Origin: Branchiostoma floridae
Lineage: Eukaryota > Chordata > Leptocardii > Amphioxiformes > Branchiostomatidae
Direction: 5' to 3'
NCBI RefSeq assembly: GCF_000003815.2
Contig: NC_049985.1
Span: 6,122,874-6,186,873, forward strand
DNA: 64,000 nucleotides
Every line of letters starts with the position of its first letter. Position 1 is the first letter of the stretch. The position numbers and the translations under genes were made by a program. A model generated the notes under the pieces. The model made no database searches and was not told the DNA's origin. It worked only from the letters and a program-made list of their open reading frames with translations. Of the stretch, positions 13,801 through 22,599 are shown in pieces.

Positions 13801-16800
13801 TAAAATAGCGAAAATAGGTCTACGATATACGTATTTTCCGCTTAAAAGTATATCGCTGTACGTATACGACATCGTCTCGGAATAAAAGATATCGCTATAT
13901 ATATATATACTCCATTGAACGCAGCAGACATCACTTTGCTAATATATTGTTATAAAGCGTACCTTAGATTATTGTAATTAGGTTTACGATTTGGAAATTC
14001 TGACGATATTTTTCATATGGTATCGTTCTGGCTGTACCCTCTTTTTCTGAATATTGCATCACGAAACGAGCATAATGACGTCTGCATGTACATGCCAGAA
14101 CGGTATGCATGTACCCTCTTTTTCTGAATATTGCATCACGAAACGAGCATAATGGCGTCTGCATGTACATGCCAGAACGATACCGTCTGACAATTCATCG
14201 TCTGAATTGCGATATCGTATACGTAAAACGATATTGTATTAAGCGGAAGATACGTGTATCGTAGATCATCAGTAAGGATCTTACTAATTAGAAAGAATTG
14301 TCTACACACATACCTTCATTTATCTGACATATGAATCCCCTGACAAAGCTGCAGTCTTTTTCATCCCATGAGGATTCACCCTCCCAAAATCCGACACAGC
14401 CGCCCTGACCCTCGTCTGGTGTCGGTTCACCGGGGCGCCAGTTGGAGTAGTCAGCTGACGTCAGGAGTTGGCCGTCCTCAAATTCCCACTGCCGATCGCC
14501 GTTTGTGTCAGTCAGTCCTAACCAGCGACCCCATACTACTTCTGCTAGATTAGCGAGAAAAGTATTGGTGGCACTGTCCTTCGGCATGGCTAACATCCCC
14601 CCGTCTGCCGCACACCTCAGTCTGGCCTCGGCACGTGTCTTCAGCTCTGTGAAGCTCTTGTAGCAAACTCCGTTCAAAGGAACGTAGTCTGATATTACAC
14701 AACCTGTTGACAAATGAATTCAATGAATTTGTACCCATATATGACACATTCGTCATTTACAAAAGAAGCAATCAGACATCAAAATGGGCCAACAGTCGTT
14801 TTAGCCAGATGATTGACTCGGCGACAGATGCAGAAGCCCAAGCGAAAGAGAAACGTTTCTGTATCAATTTCTTAATTCTTCAATTTGTACAGCCTCCCCA
14901 AACCTTTTTATGTGCTGACAAGACAGGTGTCGCTCAGGGTAACAACGGTTTGAATTTCAAGTGAGACATTGAAATGTTTGAATGGGGGAAAGCGCTACAA
15001 AATGATAACGATGCTTAGCTGGCACTCTTGCTGCATTGGACAGACAGAGCGGTGATAAACAACACAGCCCGAGGGTGCCTGGCATCCTTTCCGGGGCAAG
15101 TTTTTTTTTTTTTTAGTTAACCGGCTATGGGTCTCCATCCCCATCATGCAGTGTTTCTTTACTACCACCACCTCCATCCTCATCATGCAGTGTTTCTTTA
15201 CTACCACCACCTCCATCCCCATCATGCAGTGTTTCCTTACTACCACCACCTCCATCCCCATCATCCTCCATCCTCATCATACAGTGTTGTTTCTTTACTA
15301 CCACCACCTCCATCCNNNNNNNNNNNNNNNNNNNNNNNNNNNNNNNNNNNNNNNNNNNNNNNNNNNNNNNNNNNNNNNNNNNNNNNNNNNNNNNNNNNNN
15401 NNNNNNNNNNNNNNNNNNNNNNNNNNNNNNNNNNNNNNNNNNNNNNNNNNNNNNNNNNNNNNNNNNNNNNNNNNNNNNNNNNNNNNNNNNNNNNNNNNNN
15501 NNNNNNNNNNNNNNNNNNNNNNNNNNNNNNNNNNNNNNNNNNNNNNNNNNNNNNNNNNNNNNNNNNNNNNNNNNNNNNNNNNNNNNNNNNNNNNNNNNNN
15601 NNNNNNNNNNNNNNNNNNNNNNNNNNNNNNNNNNNNNNNNNNNNNNNNNTGCCATCTGCACATTCGTCGACATCTGTGGATACAAACAACACAAGTTTCT
15701 TTGGATAAATGATGTTGTGAGAGTTTGTGAATGTTGTAAAATGGAGGATATGTACGGACTGCCACAATTCCTGAATGTACCACCAGATTCGTTGTTCTTA
15801 CCAGTACAGGCCATTCCATCTCCGCTATACCCACTGCCACATACACAGCTGAAGGAGCCTTCCGTGTTGGTACAGGTAGCCTGGGCGTGGCAGTTGTCTG
15901 TGCCATACAAACATTCGTTGACATCTGTGGATACAAACAACACAAGTTTCTATGGATAAATGATGTTGTGAGAGTTTGTGAATGTTGTGAAATGGAGGTT
16001 ATGTACGGACTGCAACAATTCCTGAATGTAGAGTCAGATTCGTTGTTCTTACCAGTACAGGTCACTCCATCTCCTCTATACCCACTGCCACATACACAGC
16101 TGAAGGAGCCATCTGTGTTGGTACAGGTAGCCTGGGCGTGGCAGTTGTCTGTGCCATCTGCACATTCGTCGACATCTGTGGATACAAACAACACAAGTCA
16201 CCCTGGATAAACGATCATATGAGAGTTTGTAAATGATATGAAATGGAGGCAAAAAATGGAATGCAGACCACGCCGGCATCTTCACCATGGATACAGTTGT
16301 GAGTTTTCTCTTACCGTCAGACATTGCGTAGAGGTTCAGTTCTCTGAGCCATGGCTGATAGCCAGAGTAAGTCCGGGTGATCACGAACCTCCAGTACCGC
16401 GATGTTTCCTCAAACCCGCCGAACTCCTGCCGATGGTGAAAAAGGTTCCCGCCCTCAACGTCAGTAACGGTCACGACGTCCTGCCAGTTCCTCAGGCTCC
16501 CATCAGGAATGTGCGACTTTTGCAGCTTGAACGCTCTAACGTCATGGGTTGTGTCTCCGTAGTTGTTGAGTGCGATGCTGGTCAGGGTGTAAGGCATTGT
16601 GAGGTCCAGTACGATGTACCAGTCGCCTTCAATACCTTGTGGGTTCCAGATGGTAAGAATGTTCCCATCCAAGGTTTTTGCGGCATCAGACACTACCCCG
16701 TCTGCGGATACACTGGGCGTCCCGGCGGAGTCCACTACCCATGACGGGTCCTGTGCCAGCCATGCACCTGGGCTCAGCTTTGTCTATTTAGGCTAAGTCT

Positions 16801-18941
16801 TGGCAGACTTGGGTTTCTGACATTACTACAACCATAACAAGAGGCTGAAGGTATAAGTATATATGAAGACAGCATTATCATAATAAAAGTACCAACCATG
16901 TTCCTTTAAAGCGTAAATGGGCATTGGCCCGCAGCTACATAAAATTACCATAAATAGGTGATACTGTCATATTCAAAATAGGTCGAAGTTCTCAAACATA
17001 TCATGACCAGCTGGTCGCAGCTGTTGACAACATGAACAGCTGGTCACAGATGTTGACATATTTCGAGCAAGGTGAACAACTGTCAACTTGTGTGTATGGT
17101 AAAATCATAATCCAACATATTTCGAGAAAGGTGAACAACTGTCAAAGCGGCCCTGGACCAAAACACCGTAAGACGAACAAATTGTAGGGGTGATATTTTT
17201 ATACATCCATAGTAAAACCACCTGCCGCGAAAAACAAACAACGTGCATCATCGTCAACCTCAGTGGAGAGGACCTGCCAAACAACGTACGTATGCGACAA
17301 CGGGAACATGCAAATACAGATTCGAACGCGAATAACTTTGACGATCAGATAAAACCACGCATCTGCTTGCTATATTCTATTATGGCAAGGCTCAAACAAA
17401 GCGGCCCTGGACCGAAACACCACAAGACGAAGAAATTGTAGGGGTGATATTTTTATACATCCATAATAAAACCAGCAGCCGCGAAAAAAAAACAACGTGC
17501 ATCATCGTCAACCTCAGTGCAGAGGACCTGCCAAACAACGTAGGTATGCGACAACGGGAACATGCAAATACAGATGCGAACGCGAATAACTTTGACGATC
17601 AGATAAAACCACGCATCTGCTTGACAATATCCGATTACATCATGACCCACATGCAGAGGATCTGGACCAAAACACCGCAAGACGAACAAATTGTAGGGGT
17701 GCTATTTTTATAACATCCATAATAAAACCACCTGCCGCAAAAAAAAATCACGTGCATCATCGTCAACCTCAGTACAGAGGACCTGCCAAACCACATAGAA
17801 TTCAGACAATGGGAACATATAGATACAGCTGCGAACGCGCGTAAACGTGACAAAACTAAAAGTCTGTCGACCAGAGGTTCTGGTCACAGACTAATAAATA
17901 ATGGAAATGCTCTACAGAAACAAAAGCTGGTGTGTTACGCCGAATGGCGGTTTTAACGGCAATATAGATACAGACACAGAAGCTGGTGTGTTACGCCGGA
18001 GGTCGGTTATACCGGCTATATAGATACAGATACAGAAGCTGGTGTGTTACGCCAAAGGGTGGTTATACCACCTATACACATACACATACAGAGACTCTAC
18101 AGAATTCTGCCGACATGATATATCCGAGACACGACTTATTCCTATGATCCCAGGAATTATAAAAAACGAGCATGCCAACGTTTTGCCTTTCACACAATAA
18201 GTCCCAACAATTTTGAAAGAAAGTCTTATGTCACGCCCCCACTTTTAACCGCAAACATCAGGGGTCAATAAGCTTTAGCGGCTTGGCAACACGTCTTCTA
18301 CTTGTGACATGATTGAACTATGCTTTACGTTGTGGGTACACAGAAGATCCAATCTATTTGAAACAATTTCTTAAATGTTTTTGGGCCATTCTCTGACCAA
18401 AACTGTATATTTTGGGCCAAACAATAAACAACGATGATCGTGGAAGGCCGTGAAGCAGGCTATGAGCATGGGCGAATCCCCAAAAGCTTTCTTTACGGTG
18501 AACTGATCTCAGGACAGAGAAACACCGGACAGCCACAGCTGCGTTTCAAAGACGGAATTATCTTTACTGTGCGTTTATAAAATCCAATTTAAAGTTTCTA
18601 ACTAGCTACCACAGAGAAAAAAAAGTGAAAGATGTAAAAAAACCCTCCAGATTATTAAAATCATCCAACTCCTGCTTGGTTCCTTTATCACAGATGATCT
18701 CAAGTACCGTGCGGTAAAAGTGTATCTAGCGATGACAGCGCTTATGTTATATAATGTATGGCGATTAAACACGCATTCAAGCGTAACTGATTCAACCTGA
18801 TGCTTCGAGAGAAAGGGCAAACTTTTCACAGGTTAGAGAGAGCGTCTCTAATTATAGGTCCCTACCTATCCACCAATGATAGAGCCCGAGTATAACAAGT
18901 AAGCACGCAGTCGTGCATAAGCCATCCAACCTGTCCGACAT
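1773..18941 (-). CDS. Mosaic membrane receptor: signal peptide / F5-8C / EGF / CTLD / SRCR / PAN / FN3 / ZP / TM
   Basis: Whole-gene call on the minus strand, from the start codon at 18941 to the TAG at 1773-1775. About 24 exons can be joined with GT-AG sites and compatible phases. Module exons from the signal peptide to FN3 are all phase 1-1, the classic exon-shuffling configuration; the six ZP exons change phase but fit each other exactly. Predicted order: signal peptide, discoidin-like domain, EGFs (one cut by the N gap), CTLD, SRCR, two EGFs, CTLD, SRCR, three EGFs, PAN-like, FN3, ZP, basic cleavage site, TM, 22-residue tail; about 1,500 residues. CTLD and SRCR bind glycans or polyanions in characterised families, and ZP modules polymerise, so an adhesive or pattern-recognition protein (DMBT1/uromodulin-like in architecture) is inferred. 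Odd points are the recent internal duplication, a frameshifted EGF exon and repeats inside introns. The number of EGFs at the gap is unknown. It could instead be two assembly haplotypes collapsed in tandem. Confidence 0.8.
2091..2222 (-). CDS. Transmembrane exon
   Basis: 132 nt, phase 1-1. About 23 hydrophobic residues ([20 protein letters not shown] plus AFLV) are followed by the stop-transfer run RKRRGR and an acidic stretch. Confidence 0.92.
2413..2611 (-). CDS. End of ZP-C and basic cleavage-site exon
   Basis: 199 nt, phase 0 in and 1 out. [10 protein letters not shown] and SRCSQGC supply the last ZP cysteines. [11 protein letters not shown] is a furin-like consensus cleavage site at the position usual for ZP proteins, so the ectodomain may be released and polymerise. 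Confidence 0.9.
2948..3056 (-). CDS. ZP-C exon
   Basis: 109 nt, phase 2 in and 0 out. It begins with the C in GC.VDPT and contains YYSIQSFAF, matching the conserved GC...D and F..F.F of ZP-C. Confidence 0.9.
3361..3500 (-). CDS. ZP-C exon
   Basis: Phase 0 in, phase 2 out, 140 nt. It encodes [21 protein letters not shown] and SISIINDG. The L...CWATP-like motif, with CLATP here, is the conserved ZP-C cysteine region. Confidence 0.9.
3740..3842 (-). CDS. ZP-C exon
   Basis: Phase 2 in, phase 0 out, 103 nt. It encodes [17 protein letters not shown] and continues to FPLQ. Acceptor TTTTCAG, donor CAG|GTCTGC. Confidence 0.85.
4020..4556 (-). repeat. 71-bp minisatellite made from an exon 3' end plus its splice donor
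   Basis: Units start with CTGACGGAGG at 4049, 4120, 4191 and 4262 (period 71), then truncated units at 4328, 4365, 4432, 4503 and 4540. Read on the minus strand each unit resembles the last ~60 nt of the ZP exon at 4557-4729 (the FLRQ...NIPSPR part) followed by a GTAAGT or GTAAGTT donor. The intron therefore carries about eight extra donor-like sites downstream of the real one. Confidence 0.9.
4557..4729 (-). CDS. ZP module exon (linker and start of ZP-C)
   Basis: Phase 0 in and phase 2 out, 173 nt. It contains FIFTNEAIA (the conserved Y/F-T-N motif after ZP-N) and [10 protein letters not shown]. The donor CTCG|GTAAGT lies at the edge of the 71-bp repeat array, which was evidently made from this exon end. 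Confidence 0.9.
5180..5779. repeat. 52-bp intronic minisatellite in the ZP intron
   Basis: About eleven degenerate units of CTACTCACATCTACTGACAG followed by TAGACCGTGTCTATTCTCCA. The period is 52 bp where measured (5235, 5287, 5339). It abuts the ZP-N donor site at 5779. Confidence 0.9.
5780..5961 (-). CDS. ZP-N exon of the zona pellucida module
   Basis: Phase 1 in and phase 0 out. ZP-N hallmarks: VVVTVEC, M.V.FPR, a HLLDDSC stretch and LQDCGT, giving the four ZP-N cysteines. ZP-N drives polymerisation in uromodulin-type proteins. Confidence 0.92.
6378..6644 (-). CDS. Fibronectin type III domain exon
   Basis: 267 nt, phase 1-1, 88 residues. The FN3 signature is clear: V.L.W..P at [11 protein letters not shown], the YRLRYHHAG strand, then [15 protein letters not shown] in which the tyrosine corner sits. 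It is positioned directly before the ZP module. Confidence 0.92.
7025..7262. mobile_element. MITE-like inverted repeat in receptor intron
   Basis: Left arm around 7052-7130 (AGAGGTTAGGCTCCGGC, TTTAAACGTTTTTT, TTTTTATCGGG, TCTATTTTGT) is mirrored by the right arm 7180-7252. The terminal block GCAGAGGTT.GGCTCCGG recurs at 7750, 23857 (reverse) and 25390 (reverse), so this is a dispersed family. Confidence 0.75.
7394..7627 (-). CDS. PAN/apple-like domain exon
   Basis: Acceptor TTTCAG|AA, donor CCAG|GTTGG, 234 nt, phase 1-1, 78 residues. Pattern: [35 protein letters not shown], a [10 protein letters not shown] centre and GLCLEK. The C..CC..C spacing with a following QC.L fits the PAN_4-type fold of the apple family, which binds proteins or sugars. 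It is too short for the ORF criteria, so it was translated by hand. Confidence 0.7.
8027..8331. repeat. 39-bp intronic minisatellite, copy 1
   Basis: About eight units of a 39-bp repeat (ATGCAGTGTTTCTTTACTAC then CACCACCTCCATCCCCGTC), in the intron between the last EGF and the PAN-like exon. Because 39 is a multiple of three, it opens long frames on both strands that are not genes. Confidence 0.95.
8461..8583 (-). CDS. Calcium-binding EGF exon
   Basis: 123 nt, phase 1-1, DVDEC start, six cysteines ([12 protein letters not shown]). It is the last EGF before the PAN-like domain. Confidence 0.92.
8712..8874 (-). pseudogene. EGF exon with a frameshifting 40-bp internal duplication
   Basis: Splice sites and both ends match the other EGF exons, but the exon is 163 nt, not 123. 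The block from CAGCTGAAGGATCC to GTAGCCTGGG occurs twice in direct tandem, exactly 40 bp each. Forty is not a multiple of three, so the reading frame is lost after GSFSC and the 5' boundary can no longer be read in frame to the donor. Either this allele encodes a truncated receptor, the exon is skipped (skipping a phase 1-1 exon keeps frame), or it is an assembly artefact. Confidence 0.85.
9003..9125 (-). CDS. Calcium-binding EGF exon (copy A)
   Basis: 123 nt, phase 1-1. It starts EVDEC rather than DVDEC and has six cysteines. Confidence 0.92.
9311..9622 (-). CDS. SRCR domain exon (copy A)
   Basis: 312 nt, phase 1-1, eight cysteines, [10 protein letters not shown] and DAGVVC ends. Identical in protein to copy B. 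The donor is AACG|GTGAGT. Confidence 0.95.
10925..11314 (-). CDS. C-type lectin domain exon (copy A)
   Basis: Acceptor CAACAG|GT, donor GAAG|GTATGT, 390 nt, phase 1-1. Same protein as copy B (WLGLTD, EPT, WDEKDC, GFIC). Its neighbour downstream in the gene is the SRCR exon at 9311, so CTLD-SRCR is the duplicated pair. Confidence 0.92.
11867..12000. repeat. 39-bp intronic minisatellite, copy 2
   Basis: About 3.4 units of the same minisatellite as at 8027 and 15139. It is flanked on the left (11720-11866) by sequence matching 7915-8020, which marks the segment junction of the tandem duplication. Confidence 0.9.
12138..12260 (-). CDS. Calcium-binding EGF exon (copy B)
   Basis: 123 nt, phase 1-1, DVDEC start, intact. 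It is the counterpart of the damaged EGF at 8712-8874 and shows the undamaged form. Confidence 0.92.
12389..12511 (-). CDS. Calcium-binding EGF exon (copy B)
   Basis: 123 nt, phase 1-1, DVDEC start, six cysteines. It corresponds to the EGF at 9003-9125 with the constant offset of 3386 bp. Confidence 0.92.
12697..13008 (-). CDS. SRCR domain exon (copy B)
   Basis: A 312-nt phase 1-1 exon of about 104 residues. It begins VPVRLVGG and contains [35 protein letters not shown] and DAGVVC. Eight cysteines, as in group B SRCR domains. Identical in protein to 9311-9622. SRCR domains of scavenger receptors and DMBT1 bind polyanions and microbial surfaces. Confidence 0.95.
14314..14703 (-). CDS. C-type lectin domain exon (copy B)
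   Basis: A 390-nt phase 1-1 exon. CTLD hallmarks in order: GVCYKSF, WLGLTD, W.F.DG, a [16 protein letters not shown] stretch in which EPT takes the place of the EPN/QPD sugar-binding triplet, then WDEKDC and GFIC. Six cysteines. The protein is identical to that of the exon at 10925-11314. EPT makes canonical mannose binding uncertain. Confidence 0.92.
15139..15315. repeat. 39-bp intronic minisatellite, copy 3 (runs into gap)
   Basis: Units of ATGCAGTGTTTCTTTACTAC followed by a CACCACCTCCATCCCC block. The same array lies at 8027-8331 and 11867-12000, at the equivalent place in each duplicated segment of the receptor gene. Confidence 0.9.
15650..15673 (-). CDS. Partial calcium-binding EGF exon cut by the assembly gap
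   Basis: The acceptor and first codons (DVDECADG) are present and the rest lies in the N run 15316-15649. The gap also swallows the end of a 39-bp minisatellite, so a repeat-driven assembly break is likely. Confidence 0.8.
15802..15924 (-). CDS. Calcium-binding EGF exon
   Basis: A 123-nt phase 1-1 exon, DVNEC start, six cysteines, ending ACTG|GTAAGA. It differs from its neighbours at DVNECLYG. Confidence 0.9.
16053..16175 (-). CDS. Calcium-binding EGF exon
   Basis: A 123-nt phase 1-1 exon with six cysteines. It starts with DVDEC, the cbEGF calcium motif, and contains the TNT.GSFSC hydroxylation-type region. It is the first EGF after the discoidin-like domain. Confidence 0.9.
16315..16767 (-). 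CDS. F5/8 type C (discoidin)-like domain exon
   Basis: Acceptor CCCAG at 16768 and donor GACG|GTAAGA; phase 1-1, 151 residues. The fold signature is visible in order: KTLDGN and W at the ligand-facing spikes, [18 protein letters not shown], and a terminal RYWRFVITR ... WLRELNLYA, which is how discoidin domains end. No cysteines are seen. Such domains bind phospholipid head groups, glycans or collagen; the ligand here cannot be told. Confidence 0.8.
17147..17865. repeat. Three tandem copies of a 254-bp unit (first intron of receptor)
   Basis: Units begin near 17147, 17401 and 17656 (GCGGCCCTGGACC and its variants), with a period of 254-255 bp and the third copy most diverged. Each contains GACGAACAAATTGTAGGGG and CAGAGGACCTGCCAAAC. 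The short open frames across it follow from the repeat and are not taken as genes. Confidence 0.85.
17926..18090. repeat. 56-bp tandem repeat x 3
   Basis: GCTGGTGTGTTACGCC recurs at 17926, 17982 and 18038 with similar flanks (a GGT/TTATACCG block, then TATAGATACAGA). From 18091 to about 18840 nothing else is recognised. Confidence 0.8.
18866..18941 (-). CDS. Signal-peptide first exon of the mosaic receptor
   Basis: The ATG has a good context (CCACC before it). It opens 25 codons with a charged start (MSDRLDG) followed by a hydrophobic core ([13 protein letters not shown]), then a GTAGGG donor in phase 1. The next exon with a fitting acceptor is the discoidin-like exon at 16767, which would give a Gly at the join. 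A phase-1 donor right after the signal peptide is usual in extracellular mosaic proteins. An in-frame upstream ATG at 19064 is possible but would bury the hydrophobic core. The assignment to this gene is inference from phase, orientation and position. Confidence 0.5.
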
Positions 18942-19909
18942 GGTGGACGTGTTGCTGGTTCGGGTAATACACAATAATTTGTGCCAACAGTGCAAGTCAG
19001 AGCAAGTCTCTACGGGAACATCAAAAAGGTTACCTGTTGCCGCATGTAAAAAACAACACGGCAAGAATACTAGAAAACCTAATATCGAGACAAATATGCG
19101 CTAAAGAGTACTTGCCACTCAAGAAAGTCTGACCTTTGCAGCCATCTTCTCACTCACTTTCTGGCTATCAAGTAACCACTTGCACGAACACACACCAACG
19201 CAAGCAAGCAAACAAACAAACACGCCGAAAATATGGAGTCAACAACATTCAATGTTTCTTCATAAAGTTTTGTTGAATCAAGTGGAGCGATTGTGTCGGT
19301 TAGACTCCCTTGCAGTCTTCGGACGGGCTGTCCCCGTCTCGGGACGGGGGAAAACTCGCTATCACGGCAAACTCCCTTCCACAGCAAACTCCCTTCCTCG
19401 ACAAACTCCCTATCCCAGCACAAGAGAACCTAGCCAACGTTGAAAATCGCGAACCAACGCCCCCCCCTTAAAAAGGGAGTCTAATGTACCGGTCTTCAGT
19501 TTACTGCTGTGTCAAACGCCTGGCCTTGGGCGCCGCCAACAAATTACAAACTACAGAAGCAGTCGGTTCGACGGGTTGCGTTCCCGGAACGTGAATAGGG
19601 GCGAAAGGCGACCGCACCACAAAGTGTGCCCTGCTACAAGATTACGGCGCCCAACGCGCCGGTTGATCGGGTCCCTGAACATTCATGAGCCGACCGGGCA
19701 GCTCCACCGTCTCGGAGGATCACCGTTAGTAAGTGACATACTAATCTGACACACAGAGTAGAGCAGAACCGTCCATACGCAGTGTCATTTCTTAATTCCG
19801 TTATTATATNNNNNNNNNNNNNNNNNNNNNNNNNNNNNNNNNNNNNNNNNNNNNNNNNNNNNNNNNNNNNNNNNNNNNNNNNNNNNNNNNNNNNNNNNNN
19901 NNNNNNNNN

Positions 19910-20375
19910 GCAGGGGGATGGGGAATGACAAAGGTTCCCGCTCTGGCTCTTGCCAAAATTGGTAAGAGGGAGCCTGGTGAATGCCTGTGAATGAAGTACT
20001 TGGCGCCAGCTTCCGGCCCTTGCCACACCGCACATTCAGTGGTGGCAAGGGGGATGGGGAATGACAAAGGTTCCCGCTCTGGCTCTTGCCAACATTGGTA
20101 AGAGGGAGCCTGGTGGATGCCTGTGAATGAAGTACTTGGCGCCAGCTTCCGGCCCTTGCCACACAGCATATTCAGTGGTGGCAAGGGGGATGGGGAATGA
20201 CAAAGGTTCCCGCTCTGGCTCTTGCCAAAACTGGTAAGAGGGAGCCTGGTGGATGCCTGTGAATGAAATATTTGTTGCCAGCTTCCGGCCCTTGCCACAC
20301 GGCACATTCAGTGGTGGCAAGGGGGATGGGGAATGACAAAGGTTCCCGCTCCGGCTCTTGCCAAAGGACAAGAGG
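19910..20375. repeat. 136-bp satellite, ~3.5 copies beside an assembly gap
   Basis: GGTGGCAAGG recurs at 20041, 20177 and 20313 (period 136). The array continues leftward into the 100-N gap at 19810-19909, so the true copy number is unknown. The period is not a multiple of three, so long minus-strand frames across it shift between units and are not coding. From 18950 to 19809 I see nothing recognisable. Confidence 0.9.
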
Positions 20376-20711
20376 GAGCCTGGTGGAGGCTCAGTGATTG
20401 GGAGACATGTGGATTTATGAATCATTTTTGTTAATATTAATTCATCCTTTGGACTTGTTTTTAGAATTTGTGTAGATGTTATACCAAATGTCACTGGTTT
20501 GACTTCTATATGATGGCTTTAATTTCATTCATGTCAATCCTTCTTGATCCTGTCAGTTGTACCTTTTCATTTGCAAGTACAAGTTGTGTATATGTATTTA
20601 TTATACCTCTGTTGCAATATTCCTTTATCATTCAAAAGCATTGTGCATTAACATTTTGAAGTGTCCACAAATGTGTAAAACAAAGATTGACATGTCTCTG
20701 TTTTTTTTCAG

Positions 20712-20744
20712 CAGTAAGAACATTGTGCTCATGACACACAGCAG
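20712..20744 (+). CDS. Candidate 33-nt exon (weak)
   Basis: A strong acceptor (CTCTGTTTTTTTTCAG) and a CAG|GTAGGG donor frame 33 nt open in phase 2-2 (SKNIVLMTHS). It fits in phase both to 21191, giving an early TGA, and to 22600. There is no homology to name it; it could be chance. Confidence 0.25.
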
Positions 20745-21190
20745 GTAGGGCTTGTTTTCTTGTCGCTAGACTTGCATGTACATGTACTAGTAGGTGTAGA
20801 CTGTAGAGACAGGTGCAGAATTGGGATCGAAGAGAAGATTTATGTGTAACACAAACACATTGTTATCTTCTGGCAACAATATGTATACTTTCCAAATCAA
20901 TGGTATAATTATTTCATCAAATATTTGATTGATGTCTGCCTTGAAATGCCAAATCTCACTCTCCTGTTTGCATTGTTAAGATGGGACCTCTAGAGAAGAA
21001 AACAATTGGTCCATGAGAAGCTGTATTTGGAGGAGGCACACAGATTTTGTCCCAGGCAGCAACAGATTGATGGCAGATTGCAAATAGTTGTGGAAATGTG
21101 TACTGTTTCCAAATCTGCCTATAGTTTGATGTTTCTGCTTTGCATTGAAATTCTAACTTCCCTGTTTCTGTCCTCCATACCCCTCTACAG

Positions 21191-21215
21191 AAGAGAAGCA
21201 GAGCTTGGTCTTTGA
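21191..21215 (+). CDS. Candidate alternative terminal exon (weak)
   Basis: The acceptor has a long pyrimidine tract (CCTCCATACCCCTCTACAG). Read from the phase-2 donor at 20744 it ends at TGA after eight codons (REAELGL). Another frame stays open to 21279. From 21280 to 22599 I see no other gene-like signal. Confidence 0.2.
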
Positions 21216-22599
21216 CTGTATGTGGAAGAAGCAGACTGACTTGATTCCAACCAGCCAGAAAAGGACACGTAGATATTGATCGCAACCGATTCTGAAAAGA
21301 TGTATATATTTTGACGGAATTGTAATTTTTCTGCGAATAAGATCTAGTATGTAGTTTGCTATTTTTCCAGATTAACTTGTAACAATGTAAAAACTTAAGC
21401 TCAAATTACAGTGTATTTACATTAAGTCAATCAGATTGTGAGAGCAGACAAGTGTAAAATTGCAATTTTGTGAAAGTAAAACTGTAAAGATTGAAAGTTT
21501 TTTTTCATTCTTACTGTTTGCTGTCTGTGTGTATGTGTGTGTGTTTGTAAGAGAGAGAAGAGATAATCATTCTGAACTTCATCCCACTTGCTATCCAACA
21601 TGCCATCAACATTTTTTTAATACAAGAAGACCAGAGACTTCATCATTGTCAAGACATGTATGCCAAAATTGCAAAGGCCCTGGAGGTATATATCACAGGC
21701 ATTTCCATACAAAATTTTGTTCCAATACCATGGCAATACAGAGGGGCCAAAAATGTTTCGTTCTACCGTGCATATGTCGAGGGCACCCTTATACCAGATT
21801 CCATGTTATTCTGTATTAATACCAGACCACAGATATCTCCGTTTTGGAATGTTTATTTTTTTTGATATGTGTGATTGTGGAAGAACATTGTTGCATCGGC
21901 AGAGGGGCGGAGGGAAAATGGTGCATTTGCTCATAAGTAAATGTCGGCCTTCCTTGTTCATTTCGAGAAGTTACTGTTAGAATGTTCGATTTCCGCACAG
22001 GGGTGATTTGGAACAGTTCAATTTTGCATGGGAACGGGTATGGCTGAAATATGCTGTATTTGCTCTGAAGCAAATGTCGGCCTTTCTAGTTACATACTAC
22101 ATTCACACCGTGATCGGTGTATTCTACCCTTTTGATTGGATTTCCCTTCCTATTCTGTTCTAAAGAAACGGATTGTATACATGTAGCATAGTGTGTGCGC
22201 TATGCCCAAATACAGGCACTGTGAGATTTAAATGAGGCACGCCAATGTCAGAGCTAGAGCACAATGAAGCAGGCAGTGCGTAGACATTCAACCTGTCTTT
22301 TAATTTAAGTATGTATATCGTCTGACTTATGGGCTAAATTATAGAATTATCCACTACAAGCTGTACGAAGACTAAATATCTGCTGGGGATCGTCAGAACT
22401 TTGCCGCATTTACACGGTAAAAATTGAAACAATTCCAACAAAACTTATTATGACACATGTATGGACGCTACAGAGTACTGTCCAGCAAATGATACGTGTT
22501 TGTCTCCATTATTTGACATGTGACACCATGTCTAACATTATCTACATTATAAATGACCTTTGCTTGACTAAAGTACATGTAGCTTTCTATCCTGTACAG

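Noticed and set aside
19785-20494. Long minus-strand frames over the 136-bp repeats
   Set aside because: The unit length is not a multiple of three, so each unit is read in a new frame; part of the frame is made of N.
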